64,000 nucleotides of DNA from Sphingomonas yantingensis (GTDB lineage: Bacteria; Pseudomonadota; Alphaproteobacteria; Sphingomonadales; Sphingomonadaceae). Below, piece after piece: positions 33,073 to 43,615 of this stretch (its first letter is position 1; each line of letters opens with the position of its first letter). The stretch covers positions 806,001 to 870,000 of the forward strand of contig NZ_JACIJJ010000001.1 of assembly GCF_014199325.1 (NCBI RefSeq), given 5' to 3'. The notes under the pieces were generated by a model, which did not search any database, had not been told where the DNA came from, and saw only the letters and a program-made list of their open reading frames with translations. The translations under genes were made by a program, and so were the position numbers.

Positions 33073-33636
33073 TCAGTCGCGGACGACGCCGATCTCGCTG
33101 AATGGGCGCACCGGCCTTGGCGGGCTGGCGGCGTCGGCGAGCTCGCACTGCCAGAAGCCGATGTCGATCCAGCGGCCGAACTTGAACCCCGCTTCCCGGA
33201 TCACGCCTGCGCGGCGGAAGCCGACCTGCTCGTGCAGCTTGATCGAGGCATCGTTCGGCAGCGCGATCGTGCCGATCGCCTGGATGAAGCCCTGTGCGCG
33301 CAGCGTGTCGAGCAGTGCCTCGTAGAGCAGGCGTCCCACCCCGCGCTGCTGCGCATCGCCGGCGAGGTAGATCGAGGTCTCGGTCGTCCAGTGGTACGCC
33401 GGACGATCCCTGAAGCGCGAGGCATAGGCATAGCCGAGCACGCCGCCGCCCTCGCTGTCGCCATTGGTCGCGACCAGCCACGGATAAAGGCCGTCGCTCG
33501 CGGCCATGCGCCCGCGCATCGCGCGCGCGTCGGGGGCCTCGCTCTCGAAGCTGACCGTGCCCGACAGGACGAACGGCGCATAGATCGCCGCGATCGCGGC
33601 GGCGTCGGTGGGCTCGGCCGCGCGGATGGCGATCAC
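33073..33636 (-). CDS. GNAT N-acetyltransferase (phosphinothricin/MnaT-like)
   Basis: A 187-aa cytoplasmic acetyl-CoA-dependent transferase. It begins at GTG 33636, overlapping the SppA stop as GTGA (MIAIRAAEPTDAAAIAAIYAPFVLSGT). The fold elements match the phosphinothricin acetyltransferase subfamily: SFESEAPDARAMRGRM, WLVATNGDSEGGGVLGYAYASRFRDRPAYHWTTETSIYLA (in parts) with the acetyl-CoA P-loop DAQQRGVGRLLYEALLDTL and the late NDASIKLHEQVGFRRAGVIREAGFK. Such enzymes acetylate amino-acid analogues or the amino group of methionine sulphoximine. Substrate is not known. Translational coupling to sppA suggests joint expression. Confidence 0.9.
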   Translation of the reverse strand: MIAIRAAEPTDAAAIAAIYAPFVLSGTVSFESEAPDARAMRGRMAASDGLYPWLVATNGDSEGGGVLGYAYASRFRDRPAYHWTTETSIYLAGDAQQRGVGRLLYEALLDTLRAQGFIQAIGTIALPNDASIKLHEQVGFRRAGVIREAGFKFGRWIDIGFWQCELADAASPPRPVRPFSEIGVVRD

Positions 33637-35525
33637 GGCAGCACCCGCGCGAGCATGAGGTCGGCCAGTGCTCGATCGGCGCCGCGCGGATCGGCGGGCG
33701 CGAAGCCCGCGCATTCGAGGCAGCGGGCCTGCACCGACTGTCCCGTCAGCAGCCGCCGCACGTCGCCCGCGGCCTGCGCCAGCGACGCGCGGCGATCCGC
33801 GGCGATCCGCGCGAACAGGTCGCTGCCGAGCGCGGCATCCTCCGAACCCTTGTCGCGGTCCTGCTCGCGCTGCCACGCCTCGGCGATCTGCGCGGCCCAG
33901 CCGGGTTCCTTTTCCAGATAGACGGTGCGGACCTTGGCGGGGTCGAGCTTGGCGCGGCGCGCCGCCTCGGCGATCGCGTCCTTGAGGCCGCCGAACCGGT
34001 CGACGAGGCCGATCTGCCGCGCGGTGCCGCCGTCCCAGACGCGGCCCTGGCCGATCTCGTTCACGCGCGCGGGCGGCAGCTTGCGCGAGGCGGAGACGAC
34101 GCCGACGAAGCGGCGATAGATGTCCTCGATCGAACTTTGCAGGATCGTGTCGAACTCGGGCGTGGTCCCGCCGAACACGTCGGGCTGGCCCGACAGCGGC
34201 GTGGTGCGCACGCCGTCCGCGGTCACGCCGATCTTCGACAGCGCATTCTCGAACGTCGGGATGACGCCGAACACGCCGATCGAGCCGGTGATCGTATTCG
34301 GCTCGGCAAAGATCATGTCGGCGGGCGTCGAAACCCAGTAGCCGCCCGAGGCGGCAAGCCCGCTCATCGACACGATGACGGGCAGGCCCTGCGCCTTGGC
34401 CTGAAGGATTGCCTGGCGAATCGTCTCGGACGCCAGCACCGAGCCGCCGGGCGAATCGACGCGAACGACCAGCGCCTTGAGCTTCTTCTCGGCCAGACCC
34501 TTGAGGACGAGGCGCGCAACAGTGTCGCCGCCCGCGCGGCCCGGCCCCGCCTCGCCATCGACGATCTCGCCCGCGATCGTGACGACGCCGATCGCGTCGC
34601 CGGTGGTCGGCAGCGGATTGGCGGCGAGATAGTCGGCGATCTTGATCGTATTGAAGCTGCCCACCGGCTTGCCCGACGGCGCGCCGACCAGTTCGGCCAC
34701 CCGCTTGCCGAACGCGATCTTGTCGCCCGTCTTGTCGAGAATGCCGGCGGCGAGGTTCGCGCGGCTCATGTCGCCGCCCGCGGCGCGGATCATGTCGGCG
34801 GGGCGGGCGAGGAAGTCGGCCACGCGTGCCTTGGGCCGCGCCTTGCTCACCAGTTCCTGCCAGCGCGACAGGATCGCGCCATACAGCGCCTGGTTCGCGG
34901 CGCGCGCCTCGGGCGACTGGTCGGCGCGCAGATACGGCTCGACCGCCGACTTGTAGGTGCCGACGCGATAGATGTGCGCATTGACGCCGAGCTTGTCGAT
35001 CAGCCCCTTGTAGTAGAGCTGCGACCCGCCCGGCCCCATGAACGCGGTGCCGACGAGGGGGTGCGCCCAGATCTCGCTCGCGTTGGCGGCGATCAGATAG
35101 CCGGCGTCGGTATAGCCGAGCGCGTAGGCAAGCACCGGCTTGCCCGTCGCGCGTACCGCCGCAACGGCCTCTGCCGCCTGTGCGACGACGGCGGGGTAGC
35201 CGCCGGTGAAGCTGTCCATGTCGAGGACGACGGCCTTCACCCTGGCATCGGTCTTGGCGAGGTCGAGCGCGCGGATCACGTCGCGCAGCCGCGTCTGCTT
35301 GGCCATCTGCCCGCCCGCCAGCCCGGCGAACGGATCGGTCTCCTCCGGCTGTTCGACCAACTGGCCCTGCAAAGCCACGACCAGCGCGCCGTCGGTGACC
35401 GTCGCTGGGTTGGGGCGCGCGGTCAGCGCCGCGAACAGCGCGGCGAAGAACAGGAGCATGAAGAGAAGGACGAGCGCGTCCTTGATCCCGACCAGGAGCT
35501 TCCAGGCGGCCCGTACCAGCTTCAC
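33633..35525 (-). CDS. sppA: Signal peptide peptidase SppA (67K type)
   Basis: A 630-aa inner-membrane serine protease that cleaves cleaved signal peptides. Membrane helix KDALVLLFMLLFFAALFAAL is near the N-terminus, followed by two tandem SppA domains: the first with the Lys-bearing MDSFTGGYPAVVAQAAEAVA and ASEIWAHPLVGTAFMGPGGS, the second with the nucleophile Ser in SMSGLAASGGYWVS and the oxyanion region VRVDSPGGSVLASE. The long two-domain form matches the E. coli type. Start ATG 35525. It is divergent from groES across about 200 bp. Confidence 0.93.
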   Translation of the reverse strand: MKLVRAAWKLLVGIKDALVLLFMLLFFAALFAALTARPNPATVTDGALVVALQGQLVEQPEETDPFAGLAGGQMAKQTRLRDVIRALDLAKTDARVKAVVLDMDSFTGGYPAVVAQAAEAVAAVRATGKPVLAYALGYTDAGYLIAANASEIWAHPLVGTAFMGPGGSQLYYKGLIDKLGVNAHIYRVGTYKSAVEPYLRADQSPEARAANQALYGAILSRWQELVSKARPKARVADFLARPADMIRAAGGDMSRANLAAGILDKTGDKIAFGKRVAELVGAPSGKPVGSFNTIKIADYLAANPLPTTGDAIGVVTIAGEIVDGEAGPGRAGGDTVARLVLKGLAEKKLKALVVRVDSPGGSVLASETIRQAILQAKAQGLPVIVSMSGLAASGGYWVSTPADMIFAEPNTITGSIGVFGVIPTFENALSKIGVTADGVRTTPLSGQPDVFGGTTPEFDTILQSSIEDIYRRFVGVVSASRKLPPARVNEIGQGRVWDGGTARQIGLVDRFGGLKDAIAEAARRAKLDPAKVRTVYLEKEPGWAAQIAEAWQREQDRDKGSEDAALGSDLFARIAADRRASLAQAAGDVRRLLTGQSVQARCLECAGFAPADPRGADRALADLMLARVLP

Positions 35526-35635
35526 GTCGCAATTCTCCTTCGTCCGGTCTCATGGCGCTAGAGCATCGGCCGGAGACAGGCAACGCCGTCTTGTGGACGT
35601 AACACAGCGCGTGCAATTTTTGTCGCTGCCGCTGC

Positions 35636-35664
35636 TTGACGACCGGCCCCGCGCGGAACATATC
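35636..35664 (+). promoter_or_regulatory. groESL promoter
   Basis: TTGACG (35636-35641) and CATATC (35659-35664) are spaced by 17 bp, near a good sigma-70 fit; the CTTGAC...CATAT form also resembles alphaproteobacterial heat-shock (RpoH) promoters. It directly precedes the CIRCE element. Confidence 0.65.
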
Positions 35665-35672
35665 CCGGCCCG

Positions 35673-35699
35673 TTAGCACTCGCGATTGGTGAGTGCTAA
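35673..35699. promoter_or_regulatory. CIRCE operator (HrcA site)
   Basis: TTAGCACTC-N9-GAGTGCTAA is a perfect match to the CIRCE consensus, immediately downstream of the promoter, so HrcA would block groESL transcription. hrcA itself is not in the window. Confidence 0.95.
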
Positions 35700-35733
35700 G
35701 CAGACTCAACCATTCGCTTTGAGAGGAAGGCGC

Positions 35734-36024
35734 ATGAACTTTCGTCCGCTGCACGACCGCGTGCTGGTCCGCCGCGTCGAGGCCGAGGAAAAGACGGCCG
35801 GTGGCATCATCATCCCCGACACCGCCAAGGAAAAGCCCCAGGAGGGCGAGGTCGTGGCCGCCGGCGCCGGCGCCAAGAACGACAAGGGCGAGATCAGCCC
35901 GCTCGACGTCAAGGCCGGCGACCGCATCCTGTTCGGCAAGTGGTCGGGCACCGAGGTCAAGGTGGGCGGCGAAGACCTGCTCATCATGAAGGAAAGCGAC
36001 ATCCTCGGCATCGTCGAGGCGTAA
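35734..36024 (+). CDS. groES: Co-chaperonin GroES
   Basis: The 96-aa co-chaperonin that caps the GroEL folding chamber. ATG 35734 is preceded by GAGAGGAAGG and starts [20 protein letters not shown], followed by the mobile-loop region [19 protein letters not shown] and the KVGDRIL-type segment [14 protein letters not shown]. It forms an operon with groEL 49 bp downstream. Regulated by CIRCE and a heat-shock-type promoter upstream. Confidence 0.98.
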   Translation: MNFRPLHDRVLVRRVEAEEKTAGGIIIPDTAKEKPQEGEVVAAGAGAKNDKGEISPLDVKAGDRILFGKWSGTEVKVGGEDLLIMKESDILGIVEA

Positions 36025-36061
36025 GCCTTTCTCCTTCCTTCCTGTTTTAAACTTCAACTGA

Positions 36062-37711
<1,650 letters not shown>

Positions 37712-37723
37712 TCGGCTGCGGCC

Positions 37724-37808
37724 CTGGCCAAGCGAGCTTGGCCGGGGACTCGCACCGATCCGAACGGCGGGGCCAAGGCCCCGACCGACGGCGCGGCTCC
37801 GCCGCGCC
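37724..37808 (+). repeat. Three tandem stem-loops in the groEL 3' region
   Basis: GGCCAAGC/GCTTGGCC (37726-37743), GGGGCC/GGCCCC (37769-37782) and GGCGCGGC/GCCGCGCC (37790-37808) are three successive perfect hairpins between the groEL stop and its terminator. They could protect or process the message end. Confidence 0.45.
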
Positions 37809-37823
37809 GGTCCGAGCAAACAG

Positions 37824-37856
37824 AAAAGGGCCGGAGTTTCGCCTCCGGCCCTTTTT
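37824..37856. terminator. Strong bidirectional terminator
   Basis: AAAA then GGGCCGGAG (37828-37836), a 6-nt TTTCGC loop, CTCCGGCCC (37843-37851) then TTTTT. A perfect 9-bp stem with A- and T-tracts ends both groEL (plus) and the metallophosphoesterase (minus). Confidence 0.93.
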
Positions 37857-37862
37857 CTCGCC

Positions 37863-38591
37863 TCAGGCCAAGCCGGTGCGAAGCGCCCGCGCCCAGTCCG
37901 CCCGGTTGTTGGCCTCTGCCTGAAGCGCGGCGGATTCCCTGTCATATTCAACCCGGCGAAACTCGACGCGCCACCCGGACCCGCGCGTGAGGATCGCGTA
38001 GCGCGCATGCGGCGATCCGCTGTCCGCGCTATGGGGGAAGGGGCGATCGTCGCGATATGCGGGGAGCCCGACGCTGCCCGGATTGACGATCATCCGCCCG
38101 TCGCCGAGCGTCCACGTCCGTTGCAGATGCGTGTGGCCGCAAAGGGTAAGCGGCGCTGCTGCATCGCCCAGCCGTTCGCCGACTTCCCCGGCGGTCGCGG
38201 TTCGCATTCCCGCCGCCGTCACCGTTTCGAGCAGGCATTCGACATCGCTTCGCGGCGAGCCATGGACGAGCAGCAGCTCATCGAGCTTAAGCGTTGCCGG
38301 TAGCGCCGCCATCCAGTCGAGCTGATCCTGCCGCATCGTCGCGGCCGCGTATCGGTCGGATGCTTCCATCCGGTCGAGCGGCGTTTCGATCAGCTGTCGC
38401 TCGTGATTGCCGCGGATCGTCGGCCAACCAAAAGCGATCAGCCGATCCGCCGTCTCACACGGCCATAGAGGACCGGAGAAAAGGTCGCCGAGATTGACGA
38501 CCCAATCGACGCGCTGGCGCTCGATATCGAGCAGGACTGCTTCCAGCGCGGGCAGGTTGCCGTGGATGTCGGACAGGACGGCAACCCGCAT
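37863..38591 (-). CDS. Metallophosphoesterase (YfcE/MJ0936-like)
   Basis: A 242-aa calcineurin-like phosphoesterase of the small cytoplasmic type. Metal motifs: VLSDIHGNLPALEAVL, NLGDLFSGP, IRGNHERQL and LCGHTHLQRTW, then NPGSVGLPAYRDDRP, a typical C-terminal motif. It starts at ATG 38591, overlapping by a few bases the region of the TraB gene stop (38596; 4-bp gap). Substrate unknown: members act on nucleotides or phosphodiesters. Its end meets the groEL terminator. Confidence 0.9.
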   Translation of the reverse strand: MRVAVLSDIHGNLPALEAVLLDIERQRVDWVVNLGDLFSGPLWPCETADRLIAFGWPTIRGNHERQLIETPLDRMEASDRYAAATMRQDQLDWMAALPATLKLDELLLVHGSPRSDVECLLETVTAAGMRTATAGEVGERLGDAAAPLTLCGHTHLQRTWTLGDGRMIVNPGSVGLPAYRDDRPFPHSADSGSPHARYAILTRGSGWRVEFRRVEYDRESAALQAEANNRADWARALRTGLA

Positions 38592-38595
38592 CGGC

Positions 38596-39516
38596 TCAAT
38601 ACTTCACCCGCGTCACCTTCAACTTCTTCTTTTCGAGGTCGGCGATCACGCTGTCCTTGCCCGCCAGATGCCCCGCTCCTACCGCGATAAACACCGTACC
38701 GGGCTTCTCCAGCCGCGTGTCGATCCAGTCGGCCCAGCGCTGGTTGCGGTCGGTCAGCAGGATCTTGGCGACCTCTGGCGTGTCGGTCAGCCCCTCGTTC
38801 ATGATCGCGCCAAGCTTATCGGGATCGCCCGCGGCCCAGGCGGCGACCATGTTCTCGATCATCGGCTGCATCTTGGGCAGTTCGGCGACGGTCGAGTTAA
38901 GCAGCGCGATCTGCGCGGAGTCAGACATGCTTTCGAAATAGCCGAGTTGCTGTTCGGCGGTCTCCAGCCCCGTCACGGTCTTGCGCGCGGTCTTTGCCGC
39001 CTCGGTGATCTTCGCCTCCGCACCCGCGGCGGGATCGTAGCCGAGCTTGATGAGCGGCAGGAGCGACAGGTTGGTCGAGGCGAACCACGGATCGGTGCGG
39101 TCGAACGCGTTGGCCGGCAGGCCAAGGTCCGACAGCGCCTTCAGATACGCCGCCTTCTTGTCGGGGGCGAGCTTGTCGGGAAGGGCGGGGCCGCCGGTGG
39201 TGATGGCGAGGCGCTGGATCAGTGCCGTCATCGCCTGCGGGTCGGGCATCACCATTTCCAGCACGACTTCCTGGCTTTCGTCGAAGGCCTTCTTCACGCC
39301 ATCGTCGAACCAGCTGAGGCCCGGTTTCAGGACGTGGATCGTCCCGAACAGATAGATCGTCGTATCGGCGTCCTTGACCACCCACAAAGCGGGGTCGGCG
39401 TCGACGGCCGTGGTCTGCGCGGCGGGGGCGGGTGCCGGAGCCGTTTGCGCCGACAGCGCGGTGGGCGACGCGGCAAGGCCAAGTGCGAGCAGCAGCTTCT
39501 TCAGACGATCCGGCAA
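38596..39516 (-). CDS. TraB/GumN-family exported protein
   Basis: A 306-aa protein with signal-like start (MPDRLKKLLLALGLAASPTALSAQ) and the TraB/PrgY/GumN core: WVVKDADTTIYLFGTIHVLKPG with the conserved GTIHV, KAFDESQEVVLEMVMPD and the late AVGAGHLAGKDSVIADLEKKKL with its GxGH. In animals and bacteria this fold contains a putative metal-dependent peptidase site. Location is likely periplasmic. It is next to the metallophosphoesterase on the same strand with 4 bp between, and 62 bp after the RDD gene, so it may extend the operon. Confidence 0.88.
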   Translation of the reverse strand: MPDRLKKLLLALGLAASPTALSAQTAPAPAPAAQTTAVDADPALWVVKDADTTIYLFGTIHVLKPGLSWFDDGVKKAFDESQEVVLEMVMPDPQAMTALIQRLAITTGGPALPDKLAPDKKAAYLKALSDLGLPANAFDRTDPWFASTNLSLLPLIKLGYDPAAGAEAKITEAAKTARKTVTGLETAEQQLGYFESMSDSAQIALLNSTVAELPKMQPMIENMVAAWAAGDPDKLGAIMNEGLTDTPEVAKILLTDRNQRWADWIDTRLEKPGTVFIAVGAGHLAGKDSVIADLEKKKLKVTRVKY

Positions 39517-39578
39517 TCCACCCTCCCGATACGGTACCGCGCCCTAGATAGCGGCTGGCCCCCGCGTTGATAAGGCGG

Positions 39579-40433
39579 TCAGGCGGCGTCGAACTTGTCG
39601 CGCTTGCGCCGCCCGAACAGCAGCCGCCGTTCGAGGTGGCGACGCAGCGCGCGGTAATAGGCGTCGAGGAACGCCTGATCGCCGGGCTCGTCATAACGGC
39701 CGATCTTGGCGCGAATCGCGTCGGCGACGGCGGCCATCGCGCCCGCCTCGCCGCGGCGCAGCACGTCCTCCAGCCGCTGGAGCTCGTACTGGCCGTACAC
39801 CTCGAGCTCGCTGGGGGCGAAGTCGATGCGCCGGTCCGCCCCCTTCGCCATCAGGTCGGCACCGATCCGCCGCCGCCCCGTCTCGATCACCCAGGTCCCG
39901 GCGATGAGGTCGCCTGCACGCAGCCGGTCGCGGTTGAACAGCGGGAAGAACAGGAACAGCGCGGTCCAGCCAAGGCCCAGCGCCGCCGTCCACTGATCGG
40001 CGATCCCCTGCGCGCTCGAATAGGCGAGAAAGGTGAGGGGAAGGAACACTTCGATCTCGCGCATCAGGTTGCGCGCGACGATCGCCCCGCCGGTCAGCCG
40101 CCCGCCGTCGCGCGCGACGACTCGCAGTTTCATCACCCGCTTGCCCAGCGTCGCCGCGCGGCCGCTGCTCTCGCCGAGAATGAAGTAGAAGTTTCGGAGG
40201 AGAAAGAAGCCGAGCAGCCAGATGACGATCAGGAAATTGCCGAGCACCGCGCCGAAGCCGACATGGAACGCGACCAGCGCCAGCGACACGCCGATGAGGA
40301 TGCCCAGCATTAGCAACGCGTCGAGGACGAACGCCCCCGCCCGCGCGCCGCCGCTGGCGAGGCGCAGGTCGAGCGCCACGCCCTCGGGCGTCACCAGCCG
40401 GCGGGCGAGGCCGACCTTAGCGCGGCGAGCCAC
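39579..40433 (-). CDS. RDD-family membrane protein
   Basis: A 284-aa integral membrane protein with about four helices (FVLDALLMLGILIGVSLAL, VLGNFLIVIWLLGFFLL, GWTALFLFFPLFN). The RDD signature residues, an Arg near the first helix and Asp in the helices, are present in VTPEGVALDLRLASGGARAGAFVLD. It overlaps the upstream SpoIIM gene by 17 bp. It is the last gene of a six-gene operon, a grouping seen in many bacteria (MoxR AAA ATPase, DUF58, DUF4350, SpoIIM, RDD), which probably assembles or transports an envelope component; the exact role is unknown. Confidence 0.9.
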   Translation of the reverse strand: MARRAKVGLARRLVTPEGVALDLRLASGGARAGAFVLDALLMLGILIGVSLALVAFHVGFGAVLGNFLIVIWLLGFFLLRNFYFILGESSGRAATLGKRVMKLRVVARDGGRLTGGAIVARNLMREIEVFLPLTFLAYSSAQGIADQWTAALGLGWTALFLFFPLFNRDRLRAGDLIAGTWVIETGRRRIGADLMAKGADRRIDFAPSELEVYGQYELQRLEDVLRRGEAGAMAAVADAIRAKIGRYDEPGDQAFLDAYYRALRRHLERRLLFGRRKRDKFDAA

Positions 40434-41418
40434 GACGCCGCCCCCCGAACGCGAAATAGACGGTCCAGAGCGCCAGCATCGCCGCCGCGATCGCGAACCT
40501 GCCGTCGTCGGTGCGGACCAGCTGACGACCGAACCCCTCTAGCAGCCCCGCCACCAGCAGCATGACGACGACGCCGATCATGACCAGTGCCGCGCGCTCG
40601 CCCGCAGCCTTTGCCGCGGACAGCCGGTTGCGCTCCCCCGGGAACGCGACCGCGCGGCCGATATGAAATCCCGCCGCGGCCGAGACGATGATCGCGGTCA
40701 GCTCGGTCGTGCCGTGGATCATCAGCCAGCCGGTCAGCCCCCAGCCAAGGCCCTTGGGGAGATAAACCGCGTAGAATGCCCCCAGCAACGCGCCGTTCGA
40801 GGCGAGTAGCAGCATCGTCGGCACCCCGAACGCGAAGCCGAGCGCAAAGACGAGGATCGATATCTGGGCGTTGTGCGTGAACAGCGCGGTCGCGAACACC
40901 TCCAGCCCGCCTTCGCCCGGCGCGTCGTAGAGCGTGCCGCGCAGGAACTGCACCGCCGCCTGCGGATTGCGGCCGTTGGCAAGGCCAGGCGGCACGATCG
41001 CATCGAACCAGCCCGGATCGGCGAGGATCAGCGCATAGCCCGCCGCCGCGGAGGCGACGAACAGCAATAAGGCGAGCAAAATCTCCGGTACCATGCCGCG
41101 CACCGCCACCGGCCAGTCGCGGGCGAAGAAGCGCATGACCGCGCGGCCCCAGGGCTCGCGCGCCGAATAGAGCAGAAAATAGGCGCGCGACGAGAGTTGC
41201 TCGAGATATCCGATCAGGTCGGCGTCGAGCGACGTTTCGCGCGCGATCGACAGCGCCGACAGCGTGGCGCGATAGAGACGCGGCAGCTCGACGAGTTCGG
41301 CTTCGGTCAGTTTGCGCGCCGATCCCTTCTCGACGCGGTTGAGCAGCGTTTCGAGCCGCGCCCAGTCGCCCTCGCGCTCGGCGCGGAAATGGTTGGGGGT
41401 GAAGATTGCGTCGGTCAT
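40417..41418 (-). CDS. SpoIIM-family (DUF95) membrane protein
   Basis: A 333-aa protein homologous to stage II sporulation protein M, with a soluble N-terminal part (EGDWARLETLLNRVEKG) and four to five helices: GMVPEILLALLLFVASAAAGYAL, VFALGFAFGVPTMLLLASNG, TGWLMIHGTTELTAIIVSAAAG. The motif YLPKGLGWGLTGWLMIHGTTELTAI is characteristic. In sporulators SpoIIM helps remodel peptidoglycan at the septum; here in a non-sporulator it belongs to the MoxR cluster. Start ATG overlaps the previous stop as ATGA. Confidence 0.9.
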   Translation of the reverse strand: MTDAIFTPNHFRAEREGDWARLETLLNRVEKGSARKLTEAELVELPRLYRATLSALSIARETSLDADLIGYLEQLSSRAYFLLYSAREPWGRAVMRFFARDWPVAVRGMVPEILLALLLFVASAAAGYALILADPGWFDAIVPPGLANGRNPQAAVQFLRGTLYDAPGEGGLEVFATALFTHNAQISILVFALGFAFGVPTMLLLASNGALLGAFYAVYLPKGLGWGLTGWLMIHGTTELTAIIVSAAAGFHIGRAVAFPGERNRLSAAKAAGERAALVMIGVVVMLLVAGLLEGFGRQLVRTDDGRFAIAAAMLALWTVYFAFGGRRRGSPR

Positions 41419-42662
41419 GGCCGCTCGCGCATCTGAAGGTAGCGCTCGACCAGCGCGAGCGGCGCGTCGCCGGGCGCGGCCTCGATCACGTCGATGCCCT
41501 GTCGCTTCAGCCGCTCGACGACGATCCGCCGCTCCCGCAGCAGGGTCGCGGCGACATTGGCGCGGGTCACGTCGTCGGCGGTGTCGGGGCGCGCATCGGT
41601 ATAGGCGATCAGTTCCTCGTCATGGAACAGCACGAACAACAGGCGGTGACGGCGCAGCAGCCGGCCCGCGGCGGCGAGCATCAGCTCGGCGGCAGTGGGG
41701 TCGGAAAACTCGGTGAACAGGACGATCAGCGAGCGCCGGTCGAGCCGCTGGTCGAGCAGCGTCAGGCCGAGCGTGAAGTTGGTCTCCTCCGCGCCGTAAT
41801 CGATCTCGGCGGCGTGGGCGTGGAGCCGGGCAAAGGCGCGCGGGCCGCTGACGCTGCCCGAATCGACGCGGGGCTTGGAATCGAAGGCGAAGAGCCGCGC
41901 GCGGTCGCCCGACTTCAGCGCGACGAATGCGGCGAGCAGCGCGGCCGACACTGCCCGGTCGACGCGGGGGACGCCGCCGACCGGCTCGGCCATCGTGCGG
42001 CCGGCATCGACGGCGAGGACGATCGGATTGTCGCGCTCGGTCCGGTATTCGCGGGCAAGGAGGGCGGCGTGGCGGGCCGATGCCTTCCAGTCGATCGTGC
42101 GGCGGGCCATGCCGGGCTGGAAGCCGGTGAGCGCCTGAAACTCCTGACCTTCGCCCGCCTCGATCCGCATCCGCTGGCCGAATTGCGGACCGTTCAGGCG
42201 CTGGCGCATCGCCGTCTCGCGCACCCCGGCGATGTCGGGGGTCACGCGAATGGCGATGTCGGCGGGCCGCGACCGCTGCCACGCACCGAGGCCGAGCGGG
42301 CCGCGCGCACGCGCCCAGATGCGCTCGATCCGCGCAGTCCCTCGCCGCGCGGCGCGGTAGCGGAAGCCGCCCTCGCGCACCAGCGGCTCGCTTACATCGG
42401 CGGCGAAGTCGAGGCGCACGGCCCCCGCCATTTCCGGCACGAGCGTCACCGCCGATCCGACCGGCACCGCCGCGGGCGCGGCGACCGCGATCGGCCCGCG
42501 CGCGCCCGAGGCGAGCATCCCGTCGATCAGGACCAGCAGCGCGATCCCCATCACCCAGATTACCGCCAGCGCCCACCCGCCGGGCATCACGACGCCGAGC
42601 GCCAGCGCGGCGGGCGCCGCGACCAGCGCCAGCATCGCCGCGCGGGGGGTGGGGACGATCAA
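41415..42662 (-). CDS. DUF58-domain protein
   Basis: A 415-aa protein of the DUF58 (von Willebrand A-like) family. After two N-terminal helices ([37 protein letters not shown]) comes a beta segment and the DUF58 core [23 protein letters not shown], then [14 protein letters not shown] carrying the Asp of an MIDAS-like motif. The start is TTG 42662, overlapping the MoxR stop as TTGA; an in-frame ATG at 42635 is the alternative. Usually couples with a MoxR ATPase in the same operon, as here, and probably acts in the inner membrane. Confidence 0.9.
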   Translation of the reverse strand: MIVPTPRAAMLALVAAPAALALGVVMPGGWALAVIWVMGIALLVLIDGMLASGARGPIAVAAPAAVPVGSAVTLVPEMAGAVRLDFAADVSEPLVREGGFRYRAARRGTARIERIWARARGPLGLGAWQRSRPADIAIRVTPDIAGVRETAMRQRLNGPQFGQRMRIEAGEGQEFQALTGFQPGMARRTIDWKASARHAALLAREYRTERDNPIVLAVDAGRTMAEPVGGVPRVDRAVSAALLAAFVALKSGDRARLFAFDSKPRVDSGSVSGPRAFARLHAHAAEIDYGAEETNFTLGLTLLDQRLDRRSLIVLFTEFSDPTAAELMLAAAGRLLRRHRLLFVLFHDEELIAYTDARPDTADDVTRANVAATLLRERRIVVERLKRQGIDVIEAAPGDAPLALVERYLQMRERP

Positions 42663-43615
42663 CGCGGTGCCTCGACGCTTTCGATCAGTTCGGCGACCAC
42701 GTCGTCGATCCGGCGGCCGTCGATCTCGGCGGCGGGGGACAGGATCAGGCGATGGCGCAGCATCGGCGCGGCGAGTGCCTTCACATCGTCCGGGATGACG
42801 TAATCGCGCCCGTCGAGCGCCGCCGCCGCCCGCGCCGCGCTGGCAAGCGCGGCGGCGGCGCGGGGGCTCGCCCCGCTCGCAAGGTCGGCGTGGACACGCG
42901 TCGCGCGGACCAATGCGACGACATAGCCGACGATCTCCTCCACCAGCGACACACCCTGAACCGCGGCGATCGCTTCGGCGAGCGCAGGGGCGTCGGCGAC
43001 CTGCTCGACGCCCTGTTCGGCCGCACGCGGTACGCCGCCCGCCGCGCCATATTGTGCGACGATCGCGCGCTCCGCCGCCTCGCTCGGATAGTCGATGCCG
43101 ATCTTGAACAGGAAACGGTCGAGCTGCGCCTCGGGCAGCGGATAGACGCCCTGCTGCTCGATCGGGTTCTGCGTCGCGACGACGGTGAAGCGCTCGGACA
43201 ATCGCTCGGTCCGCCCGTCGAGCGTGATCGAGCGTTCCTGCATCGCCTCCAGCAGTGCCGCCTGCGTCTTGGGCGGGGTACGGTTGATCTCGTCCGCCAG
43301 CAGCAGTTCGCAGAACACCGGCCCCTTGGTGAGCGCGAACGCACTGGTCTGGAAGTTGAACAGGTTGGCGCCGACGATGTCGCCGGGCATCAGGTCGGGG
43401 GTGAACTGGATGCGCCCGAAATCGAGGCCGAGCGTGCGCGCGAAACTCTGCGCCAGCAGCGTCTTGGCAGTGCCCGGCGGCCCTTCGAGCAGGACGTGCC
43501 CGCCCGACAGCACGGCGACGAGCAGCAGGCGGACGGTCGCCGACTGGTCGACCACTGCTTTTGCCACTTCGGCGTCGATCGCGCGGCCCATCGCCGCAAC
43601 ATCGTCGAGGGTCAT
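42659..43615 (-). CDS. MoxR-family AAA+ ATPase
   Basis: A 318-aa AAA ATPase that would act as a chaperone for the DUF58/VWA partner. Walker [20 protein letters not shown], Walker [25 protein letters not shown], sensor-type [29 protein letters not shown]. Start ATG 43615 overlaps the DUF4350 stop region as ATGA. Standard length. The operon order DUF4129-DUF4350-MoxR-DUF58-SpoIIM-RDD is contiguous with 4-bp overlaps. Confidence 0.93.
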   Translation of the reverse strand: MTLDDVAAMGRAIDAEVAKAVVDQSATVRLLLVAVLSGGHVLLEGPPGTAKTLLAQSFARTLGLDFGRIQFTPDLMPGDIVGANLFNFQTSAFALTKGPVFCELLLADEINRTPPKTQAALLEAMQERSITLDGRTERLSERFTVVATQNPIEQQGVYPLPEAQLDRFLFKIGIDYPSEAAERAIVAQYGAAGGVPRAAEQGVEQVADAPALAEAIAAVQGVSLVEEIVGYVVALVRATRVHADLASGASPRAAAALASAARAAAALDGRDYVIPDDVKALAAPMLRHRLILSPAAEIDGRRIDDVVAELIESVEAPR

